Shown piece by piece: positions 8,096 through 17,400 of a stretch of 60,349 nucleotides of DNA. Where the stretch lies: positions 14,541 through 74,889 of the forward strand of contig DAOOIV010000014.1 in NCBI GenBank assembly GCA_035384605.1, given 5' to 3'. Origin of the DNA: Phycisphaerae bacterium (lineage in GTDB: Bacteria > Planctomycetota > Phycisphaerae > UBA1845 > PWPN01). The notes below the pieces were generated by a model. It searched no databases and was not told where the DNA came from. It saw only the letters and a program-made list of their open reading frames with translations. The position numbers and the translations under genes were made by a program. Within the stretch, counting starts at the first letter, position 1. Each line of letters starts with the position of its first letter.

Positions 8096-10768
8096 TCAAG
8101 TTCTGAAGCGCACGACCCGGGCGGGGTTGCCCATGACCACGGCCCAGGCGGGGATGTGGCCTCGGATCTGGGTGTTGGCGCCGATGACGGCGCCGTTACC
8201 GATCCGCGCGCCTCGGCCGACAAAGGTATAGGCCGCACCCCAGACGTCCTCGCCGATGTAGACGGGTTCGTGCCGGTAGCCCTGCCGCATGAAGGGCTCG
8301 CGGGTAAGGTAGTTGTGTTCCGAGGATATGATGGTGCAGTAACTGGCAAAGGCGGTTCGCCGGCCGATGATCACGTCGGCACCAGCGTTGACGATCGTGC
8401 CCATGCCGAGCTGGGCATTCTCGCCAAGAATGATACGGCCGTCGCGGGCGGCAACCAGCCTGACGTTGGTGTCGAGGACGACCCCGTCGTGCAAGATGAT
8501 GCTGCCGTTCTCTCGGATCTTGAGGTCAACGCCGGGCATCAGCGTTACATCCTCACCGATGGTGATGTTTCTCGGATCGCCGTCAAATCGGAGCATCAGA
8601 GGCCCGAGGACGCGGAGGCCCTTGCCGACGCGTATGCCATGACGGCGGAAGACCCAGCGATAGTAGTGTGCCCAGAAGCCCTTGGTTCGCCGGGTGGTGC
8701 GAGGGGCCCCGATGAGCAATGGCACGTCGTCAGGACCGTGTGGGAAAGAGTCGAAATCCTTTGGCCCGGGAGCCCCCGTCCGCAGGCGATCGACCAGGTC
8801 TGCGATTCTTCGAATCGTATCGATGTTTAGAACGTCGGCCAGTATTGGCGTCGGTATCTGCACCCTGAAGCCGGTTTCGACGGCCGTAAGCAGCGAGACC
8901 AGTCCAAGCGAATCGATCAACCCGGAGGTGACCAGCGGCTCGTCGTCACCGACCCGGGCGAACCGACCGGCCCGAACCTGCGACAGGACCTGGGTCACGC
9001 AACGTCGGACCGCCGAGAGCGTCGATTCGGCGGTCGTGGCGGCATTGGGGGAGCACGATGCGGATTCCGGCGATCGTGAATCGGCGATCATCTCAATGTA
9101 TCGGTCGCGATTGACGTTTCGCGAGATCTTTCCCGAGGTGCTCTTGCGCAGCCACATATGTTCGAGCAGGCAGACGTCGGCAGGGGCGACCTCGGTTGCC
9201 CGGGCGATACGGGCGAGCACGTCGCGTCGGATCGATTCCCGTTTCTCCGGATCGGTCTCCTGCGTCTCAGCAAGGATGATCAGATCTTCGGTTCCGGACC
9301 GCTCATTGGGCACGCCGATGGCCGCGCAACGGCCGGGGATGATGCCCGGCGTCGCGCTGACGATTTCCTCAATATCCTGCGGATAGATGTTCTGCCCGCG
9401 GATGATCAGCATGTCGTTCTTGCGGCCGGTAACATACAACTGCCCGTCCGCCACATAGCCCAGGTCGCCGGTGAAGTAGGCACCGTCGCGGAGGGCTTTA
9501 GCGGTCGCCTCAGGGTTGTTGTCGTAACGGGTCAGCAGACAGGGCGTGCGGAGAACGATTTCGCCAAGCCGGCGATCGGGCAGCGGCCGTCCCTGGTCAT
9601 CGACGATAGTAATCTCGGTCTGCGGCAGGGGGGTGCCCGAGCTGATCATCCTGCGGCAGGTTGGCGAATCGGCAGGGGCAGGTATCGCCTGACCGGTTCC
9701 GGCGAACGTCGGTCCATCGATGCAGTCGTCGGCCAGCGGGCCGTCAAAGCCGCCCGAAGTGACGGCAAACGTGTTCTCGGCCATGGCATACGAGCTGCAC
9801 AAAGCGGTATTGCTCAGGCCGCAGGCCGCGAATCGCCGCACAAACTGCTCATGGCTACGACTCAGAAGGGGTTCGGAGCAGTTCACGATGCCGCGAAGGC
9901 TCGAAAGGTCAATGCCCGCCAGCTCGGTATCCGTCACGGTCGTTGCCATGAAGCTGTAGGCGAAGTTGGGCAGCCACGACAGCGTGCCGCGGAAGTCGGA
10001 AATCGCTTGGAGCCACATGGCCGGACGCTGGACCCACTCGAAGGGGCACATGGCGACCAGAGGCACTTGCCTGATAAAGGGCAGCATGAAGCAGGCGATC
10101 AGACCCATGTCGTGATACAGCGGCAGCCAACTGACGATGCGATCGGACGAATCGAGGCGTATGGCATCCGCGTAATGGTCAACTTGCCAGAGCAGTGCCC
10201 GGTGCGATATGGCCACGCCTTTCTTGGCGCCGGTGGTGCCGCTCGAGTACTGGAGGAAGGCGATCGTCTCAGGATCGTCGGGCATGTGCCACGCGGGTGC
10301 CTCGGTAGTCTTGGGAACCTCGTCGACGACATACGACGGCACGGCCGCATCTCGGAACATCGTAAGAGCTTCCGGCTGATCGCCGAGACGGGAGTAGGTC
10401 AGCAGCAGTCTGGGTTTCGCTCCCGCCAGCAGCGAGGCGAGCATCTTGAGATACTCATGCGCTGAGATCTTGGGTGATGGACAAGACCAGAAGCTGGGCA
10501 CGAACCCGCCCAGAATCGCGCCGATGAAGGATGCATAGGCGTCGAGCGAGTGCCGAAGGATAATGACCATTCGATCGCCGGGGACCAGACCGGCCTGGCG
10601 ATAGAAACTTGTGTAGCGCCCGGCTTCATTGAGCACGTCGCGATAGCTGAACCGTTCGGGTTCGCCGTCCGCGTGCAGCAGGCAGAGGAACTCCGCGCAG
10701 TCGGGCGTTTCGGCGTTCTTTGCCAGCCGTTGGGGAATGGTCGCGGGCATCGTCTCAATGACGCTCAT
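8096..10768 (-). CDS. Fusion: fatty-acyl-AMP ligase, acyl carrier domain, left-handed beta-helix acyltransferase
   Basis: This is an 890-residue three-part enzyme. Residues about 1-565 form an adenylating ligase of the fatty-acyl-AMP ligase type: P-loop YSSGTTGAKKG (174-184), FAAL-like NCSEPLL and SYAMAENTF, FTGDLG (432-437), TGRKNDMLIIRGQNIYPQDIE, and catalytic Lys about 547 in TSGKISR. Residues about 582-662 are a carrier domain with LIDSLGLVSL; Ser about 620 is the expected phosphopantetheine site. Residues about 727-890 are a hexapeptide-repeat acyltransferase with SSEHNY (His base) and GNPARVV. The likely chemistry is acyl-AMP formation, loading of its own carrier, then transfer to a sugar or amine. 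The start at ATG 10768 overlaps the upstream gene by 14 bases; ATG 10750 is a possible alternative. Domain calls rest on motifs. Confidence 0.85.
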   Translation of the reverse strand: MSVIETMPATIPQRLAKNAETPDCAEFLCLLHADGEPERFSYRDVLNEAGRYTSFYRQAGLVPGDRMVIILRHSLDAYASFIGAILGGFVPSFWSCPSPKISAHEYLKMLASLLAGAKPRLLLTYSRLGDQPEALTMFRDAAVPSYVVDEVPKTTEAPAWHMPDDPETIAFLQYSSGTTGAKKGVAISHRALLWQVDHYADAIRLDSSDRIVSWLPLYHDMGLIACFMLPFIRQVPLVAMCPFEWVQRPAMWLQAISDFRGTLSWLPNFAYSFMATTVTDTELAGIDLSSLRGIVNCSEPLLSRSHEQFVRRFAACGLSNTALCSSYAMAENTFAVTSGGFDGPLADDCIDGPTFAGTGQAIPAPADSPTCRRMISSGTPLPQTEITIVDDQGRPLPDRRLGEIVLRTPCLLTRYDNNPEATAKALRDGAYFTGDLGYVADGQLYVTGRKNDMLIIRGQNIYPQDIEEIVSATPGIIPGRCAAIGVPNERSGTEDLIILAETQETDPEKRESIRRDVLARIARATEVAPADVCLLEHMWLRKSTSGKISRNVNRDRYIEMIADSRSPESASCSPNAATTAESTLSAVRRCVTQVLSQVRAGRFARVGDDEPLVTSGLIDSLGLVSLLTAVETGFRVQIPTPILADVLNIDTIRRIADLVDRLRTGAPGPKDFDSFPHGPDDVPLLIGAPRTTRRTKGFWAHYYRWVFRRHGIRVGKGLRVLGPLMLRFDGDPRNITIGEDVTLMPGVDLKIRENGSIILHDGVVLDTNVRLVAARDGRIILGENAQLGMGTIVNAGADVIIGRRTAFASYCTIISSEHNYLTREPFMRQGYRHEPVYIGEDVWGAAYTFVGRGARIGNGAVIGANTQIRGHIPAWAVVMGNPARVVRFRT

Positions 10769-11099
10769 CAAGCCACTCACACAATTCCTGCTGATGGTCG
10801 CGGGCATACATCAGGAACCGTTCCATACGGTCCTTCTCGACCAGCATGATGTAGTATCGCCCCTGTTGATTCCTCACCAGGGCGGTCTTGAAGCCCTGGT
10901 CGCGAAGCCGGGCGTTTACCGAAGGCGTCGCATAGAAGCCCCAGTCCTTGGCAGTGACGTCATACTCGTGGCCGCGCGGGGTGACGAAGGTTACCATTTC
11001 ATCGGGATCGAGGAAGACTCGCCCGCAGTCGGAAATCTCGATCGCCCCGGTCCTGCCGACACTGAACTTGCGGGGCGGATTGTTCTCCTCAAACTTCAT
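10755..11099 (-). CDS. Conserved small protein of unknown function in the sugar amidation/acylation operon
   Basis: This is a 114-residue soluble protein with no signal peptide or membrane span. The start ATG 11099 overlaps the upstream TGA (ATGA) and has AGGAG about 11 bases before it. The chain begins with a beta-rich half (GAIEISDCGRVFLDPDEMVT, then VTPRGHEYDVTAKDWGFYAT) and ends with an amphipathic helix (EKDRMERFLMYARDHQQELC). I do not recognise the family. Its place between an amidotransferase and an acyl-activating enzyme, with overlaps on both sides, suggests an accessory subunit or a second-step factor for one of them. A regulatory or carrier-binding role is equally possible. Confidence 0.65.
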   Translation of the reverse strand: MKFEENNPPRKFSVGRTGAIEISDCGRVFLDPDEMVTFVTPRGHEYDVTAKDWGFYATPSVNARLRDQGFKTALVRNQQGRYYIMLVEKDRMERFLMYARDHQQELCEWLDERH

Positions 11100-12214
11100 G
11101 TCCACTTCCACTCCTTGATCAGGAAATCCTTGATGACCCAGCGGCCGTCTTCCCTCGTCCAGATGGCGGGGTTGCGGAAACGGTCCTCGATCTGCCGGAA
11201 TTCATCGACGGTGATACCCAGATACTTGCAGAAGCCTTGAATATCGTCATGCGGCGTCTGGTCGCCGCGCTCGGCGATGATTCGGACGGCTTCCTCGCGC
11301 GTCAGGCGACCGTTGCGGATCTCGATGGCCAGGTTGTCCCACAGTCGGGTGAAACCGAACTTGAACCACTTGAAATGGTGATGAACGGAGATGAAATGGC
11401 AATCGATATCGGCATAGTCGTAGAGGCCGACGCGGGGTCCTCGAGCGTCGGCCTGGAATCCACGCGCGGTCGCGACCCGCTTGCTTTCCCATGGGTCCCA
11501 GGGCAGGTAGTAGCCGAGGAAGATCGACATGATCCGCTTTCCCGAGAACTGCTCCTGCGGCGGCAGGCGGTACGGTTCGAGGTCCTTGAGAGTGAGTTCT
11601 TCGTCGACCCAGTCCTCGGCCGTGGTGCCTTGCAGGATTCCATGGCGTCGAAGGGTGTCCGGGTCCCAGCGGTCGATCTCAATTTCCCGGTCGGTTCCGC
11701 CGTACTCCATGTAAGGGCTTTCGCCCCAGACGACCATCGGGATATCCATCGCTAGTGCGATCTTGAGCGGTATGGCATACAGGGCCATGTGCATGGGCAC
11801 CGCCGAGCTGCCCGTCTTGCGCAGGGCCTTGAGCGTGAACCGCCGCTCCACTTCGGGATGAATCGTGAAATCGATATGATCGACGCCCAGGCGGATGAGA
11901 TTATCCAGGTTGCGTTGACCGATCTCGGTTCGTCCGGGCGTTCGCCACGTGACCGCAAGGATGCGGAGGCCATATTCGAGGCAGACGATTGTCTGCCACG
12001 TGCTGTCCTTGCCGCCGCTGACGGGGATGACGCAGTCGTAGCCGAGGCTTCGCCGCTTGGCCTCCGAGATGATCTCTGCCAACCGTTGCTTTCTGCCCGC
12101 CCAGTCGATCTCTCGCTTGGCGGCGACTGATTTGCAGGCATTACAAACCCCCTCCGAGTCGAGAACGATTCCAGGGCGGGTGTCGGGCAGGACACAGCGG
12201 GTGCAGTACTTCAT
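11096..12214 (-). CDS. N-acetyl sugar amidotransferase (WbpG/PseA-like)
   Basis: This 372-residue member of the N-acetyl sugar amidotransferase family converts an acetamido group of a nucleotide sugar to an acetamidino group, using ATP and ammonia, in O-antigen or flagellin sugar pathways. Seen: two CxxC pairs at the N terminus (C4/C7 in CTRC and C24/C27 in CNAC), a PP-loop SGGKDST (66-72), then the family's VVWGESPYMEYGG and the W/D-rich FLGYYLPWDPWES. The start ATG 12214 overlaps the stop of the upstream asparagine synthetase (ATGA). WbpG normally works with HisH/HisF-like ammonia suppliers. None is in this window, so the adjacent glutamine-using synthetase might supply ammonia; that last point is inference. 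Confidence 0.85.
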   Translation of the reverse strand: MKYCTRCVLPDTRPGIVLDSEGVCNACKSVAAKREIDWAGRKQRLAEIISEAKRRSLGYDCVIPVSGGKDSTWQTIVCLEYGLRILAVTWRTPGRTEIGQRNLDNLIRLGVDHIDFTIHPEVERRFTLKALRKTGSSAVPMHMALYAIPLKIALAMDIPMVVWGESPYMEYGGTDREIEIDRWDPDTLRRHGILQGTTAEDWVDEELTLKDLEPYRLPPQEQFSGKRIMSIFLGYYLPWDPWESKRVATARGFQADARGPRVGLYDYADIDCHFISVHHHFKWFKFGFTRLWDNLAIEIRNGRLTREEAVRIIAERGDQTPHDDIQGFCKYLGITVDEFRQIEDRFRNPAIWTREDGRWVIKDFLIKEWKWT

Positions 12215-14094
12215 GATTGTGTGCTCCCGCAGAGTGCCGTATCGCGGTCGGGCGTCACGGAACCCGGAGTGCCGCGGGCCCATTGCTCCAGGAACAGCTT
12301 GGCGCTCACAAAGTTGAACAGGAACTTGCTGAAGCTGTTGCTGAGCGTCTCTTCGCCGAGCAGCGCCTCGATCCGGTCGCGGCGGATCAGATCGAAGATC
12401 GGCCCCTCCGAGAGCAGGAAATCTCGATCCTCCGGGTCGCGCGGGTCGAAAAGAGCGTGGAAACTCGCGTTGAAGCCTTTCTTCTGCCGGTCGAGGCGAA
12501 CCTTGTCGTTGAGAATGCCCTTGACCGCCTCGCGCAGCACGTATTTGCCGTAGCCGTCGCGGATGAGGTGCTCGGGCGGAATCGAAAAGGCGAACTGAAA
12601 CAACCGCGAGTCCAGGTAAGGGCTGCGGTTCTCAACGCTGTAATACATCGAGTTCAGGTCATCTTCGTGGAGGATGACCGGCGTTGCCTCGTGGAACAAC
12701 TCATTGAGCATCCGGTTTCGCAACAGGGAATCGCAGAATCGCTCCTCGAAGAAGGCCTCCCTGAAGTCGCAGGTGAGCATTTCCGCGAATACGTGGTTAT
12801 TGCGGTAGATGTGGTCGCGGAAATCCGGGTTGTCGAAGTAAAGTCCTGGGTTCTTGAGGTGCGGGTTGCGAACAAATCGTCCCGGGCCGTCATGCCAGTC
12901 GGCAAGCCAGGTGGCGAAGTCCGGATGGTGCCGAACCTCGTACAGGTGCAGGTTGAAATGGTCGTAATAGCCGGTGACCAGCTCGTCGGCGGCCGTACCC
13001 GAAACGGCCACCCGAAAGCCCCCGCGAGAGATCATCTCCGAAAGGCACGAGTGGATGCAATAGGTCAACGTGTAGACCGGGGCGTCATGGTAGCGCACCA
13101 ATTCCTCGAGACGCCGCCGCATGTCCCGGTGCGGAATGCTCATGACGTGGTGGCGGCAACCGAGATCGTCCACGGTGGCCCGGATATTGTCGAACTCGTT
13201 GTACCGCTCGTCCTCGTCGCTGATGGAGAAAGTGGTGACGTCGTAGTTGAAGACCTTGGCGGCGATGGAGGCGATGGCCCCCGAGTCGATGCCTCCGCTC
13301 AGGCAAAAGGCCAGTGGCACATCTGCCCTCAGGCGTATGCGGATGCTCTCCTGCAGATAGTGACGAAAGCCCTCGACGGCCTCGCCCAGCGTCATGTCGC
13401 GAGGCGTGTACTGCGGCACCCAATAACGTTGCAGGCGCGGCCTGAGATCGTCCCGGATCTCCAGGTTCGACGCATACGGCACCTCGCGCACCTCTGTGAA
13501 AAACGTCTCCGGTTGCTTGTAGAGCGATTTGTAGCCGTTGACAAGGTAACGGAGGACCTGCCGCTGATTGATCGCCAGCGGTCTGTCGGCGAGGGCTTGA
13601 AGAAACTTGACCTCGGACCCGAAATAGACGCCGTCATCGTCGGCGATGTAATACAGCGGCTTCTCGGCAAAGCGATCTCGCGAAAGAAAGATGCGGTGCT
13701 CGCCTCGATCATAAATCGCGAAGCTCCACATGCCCTCGAACTTCTCGACGCAACCCGGTCCATAGGCCAGGTATGATTGAAGCAGGACTTCGGTGTCCGA
13801 CTCGGTGTTGAAGCTGATCCCCCGTCGCTCGAGATCCTCTCGCAGCTCAACGTAGTTGTAGATTTCGCCGTTGAAGACCAGGTGGTGGTCGCCGATGCTG
13901 AACGGCTGGTTGGAGCGAGGATCCAGATCGAGGATGCTGAGCCTGGAGTGGAGAAGCACGACGTGAAGGTCGCCATCGCGGAAGACCGTATGGGCCTGAT
14001 GGTCCGGGCCGCGATTGCGCATCAGGGCCAGCGTCCGGTCGATTCTATCAGGACCGATTTCCGACCGGCCGATGTATCCGGCGATGCCGCACAT
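12211..14094 (-). CDS. asnB: Asparagine synthetase, glutamine-hydrolysing (AsnB-like)
   Basis: This 627-residue cytoplasmic enzyme of the class II glutamine amidotransferase family makes an amide from a carboxylate using ATP and glutamine. The start is fixed by MCGIAGY, since Cys2 must become the N-terminal nucleophile; GGAAG lies upstream. The glutaminase domain shows RNRGPD (about 26), SRLSILDLD (about 50), FNGEIYNY (about 74) and RDRFAEKPLYY, where Ala replaces the usual Gly. The synthetase domain has the PP-loop SGGIDSG (266-272). It is the first gene of the six-gene minus-strand operon and overlaps the amidotransferase gene by four bases. In sugar clusters such paralogues often amidate uronic acids or feed ammonia to partners rather than make asparagine, so the name gives the family, not a proven substrate. 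Confidence 0.9.
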   Translation of the reverse strand: MCGIAGYIGRSEIGPDRIDRTLALMRNRGPDHQAHTVFRDGDLHVVLLHSRLSILDLDPRSNQPFSIGDHHLVFNGEIYNYVELREDLERRGISFNTESDTEVLLQSYLAYGPGCVEKFEGMWSFAIYDRGEHRIFLSRDRFAEKPLYYIADDDGVYFGSEVKFLQALADRPLAINQRQVLRYLVNGYKSLYKQPETFFTEVREVPYASNLEIRDDLRPRLQRYWVPQYTPRDMTLGEAVEGFRHYLQESIRIRLRADVPLAFCLSGGIDSGAIASIAAKVFNYDVTTFSISDEDERYNEFDNIRATVDDLGCRHHVMSIPHRDMRRRLEELVRYHDAPVYTLTYCIHSCLSEMISRGGFRVAVSGTAADELVTGYYDHFNLHLYEVRHHPDFATWLADWHDGPGRFVRNPHLKNPGLYFDNPDFRDHIYRNNHVFAEMLTCDFREAFFEERFCDSLLRNRMLNELFHEATPVILHEDDLNSMYYSVENRSPYLDSRLFQFAFSIPPEHLIRDGYGKYVLREAVKGILNDKVRLDRQKKGFNASFHALFDPRDPEDRDFLLSEGPIFDLIRRDRIEALLGEETLSNSFSKFLFNFVSAKLFLEQWARGTPGSVTPDRDTALCGSTQS

Positions 14095-14166
14095 ACGAGC
14101 GCTTCCGTGCAGGGCGGACCGCCCAGGCCGCGGGCCGCAAATGGGGGTCCTTTTGAGCAGGGCCAC

Positions 14167-14183
14167 GTGCGCAAAATGCGCAC
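14167..14183. promoter_or_regulatory. Inverted repeat, possible operator
   Basis: GTGCGC-AAAAT-GCGCAC is a perfect 6-base dyad with a 5-base spacer, 73 bases upstream of the asnB start and inside a divergent promoter region. This is the size of a dimeric repressor site. No regulator gene sits nearby, so the binding protein is unknown. Confidence 0.4.
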
Positions 14184-14370
14184 TTGTCCCGTCTTAAGAG
14201 TTCACCGTCTTCCTGGCCGACGTCGGCGCAGGGATTTTGCCCCTATGTCCATCGGAACCGTTGGCGGTCTGTCTCCAATACGGCTCGGAAAGTCCCCCCG
14301 AACCCGGTTTCCGCGGCCTGCGGCGCCAGCCGAAGGCGAGGTTTGTCTGGCATTCGATGTCCCGGGTTGC

Positions 14371-14376
14371 TATACT
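14371..14376 (+). promoter_or_regulatory. Possible -10 element (TATACT) for the C10 peptidase gene
   Basis: TATACT lies 71 bases before the TTG start at 14447. The matching -35 (TGGCAT at 14348-14353, 17-base spacer) is poor, so this is tentative. Confidence 0.3.
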
Positions 14377-14446
14377 GTAAGTATCGTGGCGGCCAAAGGT
14401 TGCGAAGAGGCGTTGCCGGGGACGCGGGGAATCGGGAGCACCAGGC

Positions 14447-17400
14447 TTGACTAACTCGAAGGACATTGCCGCCGCTGTTCTACTGAGCCTTGGATGCGGG
14501 GCCGGTGCCGTTCTTGCCGCACCAGTCGACAGGCCGCGGGCGGCCGTGACCGCCCAAGGCTGGTGGTCGCTTCGCGCCCAGACGACGCTGAAGGGAAGGG
14601 GATTGCCGGCGGATGGGCCGGGGGCCCTCAAATCGCTTCGATCGGCACTTTCCTCAAAGACCGCTTTTGCCGTGGAGCAAGGTCGATCTCTTCTGGACGA
14701 GCAGGGTGTCGTTCGCGCCTACCAGTTTGACCTGCCAGGCGGCGGGGCCGTCGTTATTGCGGCCGACGATGCCGTTTCCCCCGTTTTCTTCTACTCCTTG
14801 GACGGCAAGTTCGACCCCGCTGTGCCGCCGGCGGCGGCGATATGGGATGAGTTTTGTCGGCAGGTGAAGGAGAACGCGTCTCGGCCCGACGGCAACGCCC
14901 CCCATACTTCCTGGCGAGTAATCGAGCAGTCATTTGCCGGTCGGCTTGATCCGGCCTTCACAGCGGCGGCGAATCCTATTCCCGACGTCGGCTCATCGGC
15001 GATATCCCGCGGGCCGCTCCTGCGGACGCGCTGGCACCAGGATGAGCCATACAACCTCTTGGCACCCGAGCGGCTCGACTGTACTCTTCCGGCCCATTAC
15101 TGCCGATGCCCGATCGGTTGCGTGGCGACCTCTCTTGCTCAGATCCTTGCTTTTTGGCAGAGCCCGCTTTTCGGCACCGGGGGTCCGGCCGGCGGAGAGT
15201 GCTACACCTGGAACAACGGAGATCCTGAATCCTCGCGTTGGCCCTCGCTGTGTTTCGACCGCTCGTGGTATGACGGCCGGTATCTGCCGGTCTGTGACGA
15301 TGCCGACGCGCCCTTCTACGACTGGCACAACATGTCGGAAACGGTTTCCGCCACGGACCCGTCTGTGATGCAGGATGCGGTCGCCAAGCTGTGTTATCAC
15401 TGTGCGGTGTCGCTAAAAACGGGTTTCTGCAGCGGCGGGGAGCAGCTATCGGGGGCGATTAGCGATCCGGCCGTGCCTGTTCGCTATTTCGGTTTTGCGG
15501 CCGGGGGCTGCCTCATCTCGAAATCAGGTTTCTCCGAAGACCATTGGTTTGAGGAGATCAAGCGGCAGATCGATTTGGGTTGGCCTCTGTGGTATGACGT
15601 TCCCAACCATAGCATCGTGGTGGACGGTTATGCCGAGGATATCGTCGGAGGCACGAGCGAACGCCGTTTCCATGTGAACATGGGATGGGGCGGCGCCTCA
15701 AACGGGTGGTATCTCATCGGCAGCATGCCCAGGATGCCCGGTTACGAGGGGGCAGTGGTGAACCTTCGTCCGGCCGGTTTCGGCGGGGGCCCGCGAATCA
15801 GAGAAGTGGACGCCGACGGTCGATCGGGTGAATACGCCACTATTCAGGCGGCCATCAACGCTTCCACCGACGGTGACGAGATCGTTCTGAGGCCGGGGGT
15901 TTACACCGGATGGGGTAATCGGGACCTGGATTTCTGGGGCAAAGCGATCACCGTCCGAAGCGTAAACCCGGACGATCCCGCCGTCGTGGCCGCGACGATT
16001 ATCGACTGTCAGGGCGTGCAATCGCGACCGCGACGCGCCTTTCTGTTTCACAGTGGCGAGACGACCGGCTCCACCGTGGCCGGTTTGACCATTACGGGCG
16101 GGTACGCGCCGACGCATTTGATTGGCGATCAGATCGTCTCTGTGGGCGGTGCAGTTCTTTGCGCCGGAGCGAGTCCCACCATACGGCAATGCGTGATCAG
16201 GGCCAATTCCGCCGGGCTGGCCGGAGGCGGGGTCTTCAGCTTCGGCGAGGCCGGCCCCGTCATCCAGCGTTGCGTCATCGCGGGCAACTCGGCTGCCGGC
16301 GGTGGGGCAGTTGCAGCCTGGCTTGACAGCAGCCCGAAGTTGGAGAGTTGCCTCCTGACCGGCAACACCGCTTCAGAAGGAGCAGCGCTGCACTACTGGG
16401 AGGCCGGCCGGGCGGAGGTTGTCAACTGCACGCTCAGCGGCAACAGGTTGACCGACGACGACGGCCGGATCGTCGTTTGTCAGGGCGGCGACGTCGCGCT
16501 GACCAACTCACTTCTATGGAATGAAACGACCGGCGGAGCCCGCGAGATTGCCGTGCGAAACGCGCAGTCGTCCAGCCGGGTTTTGGTGTCACACACCGAC
16601 GTCCGAGGTGGGCAAGCGGCTGTTGTGGTGGAGTCGGGAGCCGTTCTCGATTGGGCGGCGGGCAACATCGAAGGGAATCCGGGTTTCATCTCCGCGTCCG
16701 GAGCCGATGGGGATCCCCTGACGTGGCACGACAATGATTATCGGCTTCTTGATGGCTCTCCCTGCGTGGAGGCGGGTGACAACCTGGTGCTCGCGGGTGA
16801 AACCGCGAAGGATCTCGACGGCAACCCCCGCCGGGCCGGCTCCAATGTGGACATGGGAGCTTACGAGTTCGGCTCGTTCGCCGATTGCGACGCCGATGGC
16901 ATTCCCGACCGTGACCAACAGGACCGCGATCACGACACACGGATCGATGCGTGTGACAACTGTCCCGACAGCCCGAATGCCGCACAAGAAGACTTGGACA
17001 GCGACGGTGTTGGCGATGCCTGTGACCCCGATATTGATGATGACGGGGTGAGCAACGGGAACGATAACTGCCCGCGGACGGGCAATGCCGATCAACAGGA
17101 CACCGACACCGACGGCGTTGGAGATGCGTGTGACAATTGCCCGCTGGTGAGCAATCCCGATCAGGCTGACGCGGACGGAGACGGCACGGGCGACGAGTGT
17201 GCGGCCGCCAGACTCTATGTGGATGCGCGCGCCTCGACGCACGGCGACGGGAGGAGTTGGTCGACAGCCTTCGCCAGTTTGGAGAAGGCTTTGTCGTCGG
17301 CGGCCGCGTCCGCAGGCCGCACGACGGAAATCTGGGTGGCCGCGGGCGTTTATCGACCGTCTCGAAGGATCGTTCCTGAGATAGACGGTTCTGCCACCTT

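Larger units (their letters stand above)
14095..14446. other. Divergent intergenic region between the sugar operon and the C10 peptidase gene
   Basis: These 352 bases separate two divergent transcription units, so both promoters should lie here. I see the inverted repeat at 14167-14183 and a TATACT at 14371-14376. I find no gene. Confidence 0.6.

Noticed and set aside
8096..10768. A polyketide or non-ribosomal peptide synthetase module
   Set aside because: There are no ketosynthase, condensation or thioesterase motifs. The last domain is a hexapeptide-repeat acyltransferase.
12217..13776. A 519-codon open frame on the plus strand
   Set aside because: It is antisense to asnB, whose motifs are complete. 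High GC leaves long open frames opposite real genes. It has no family motif.
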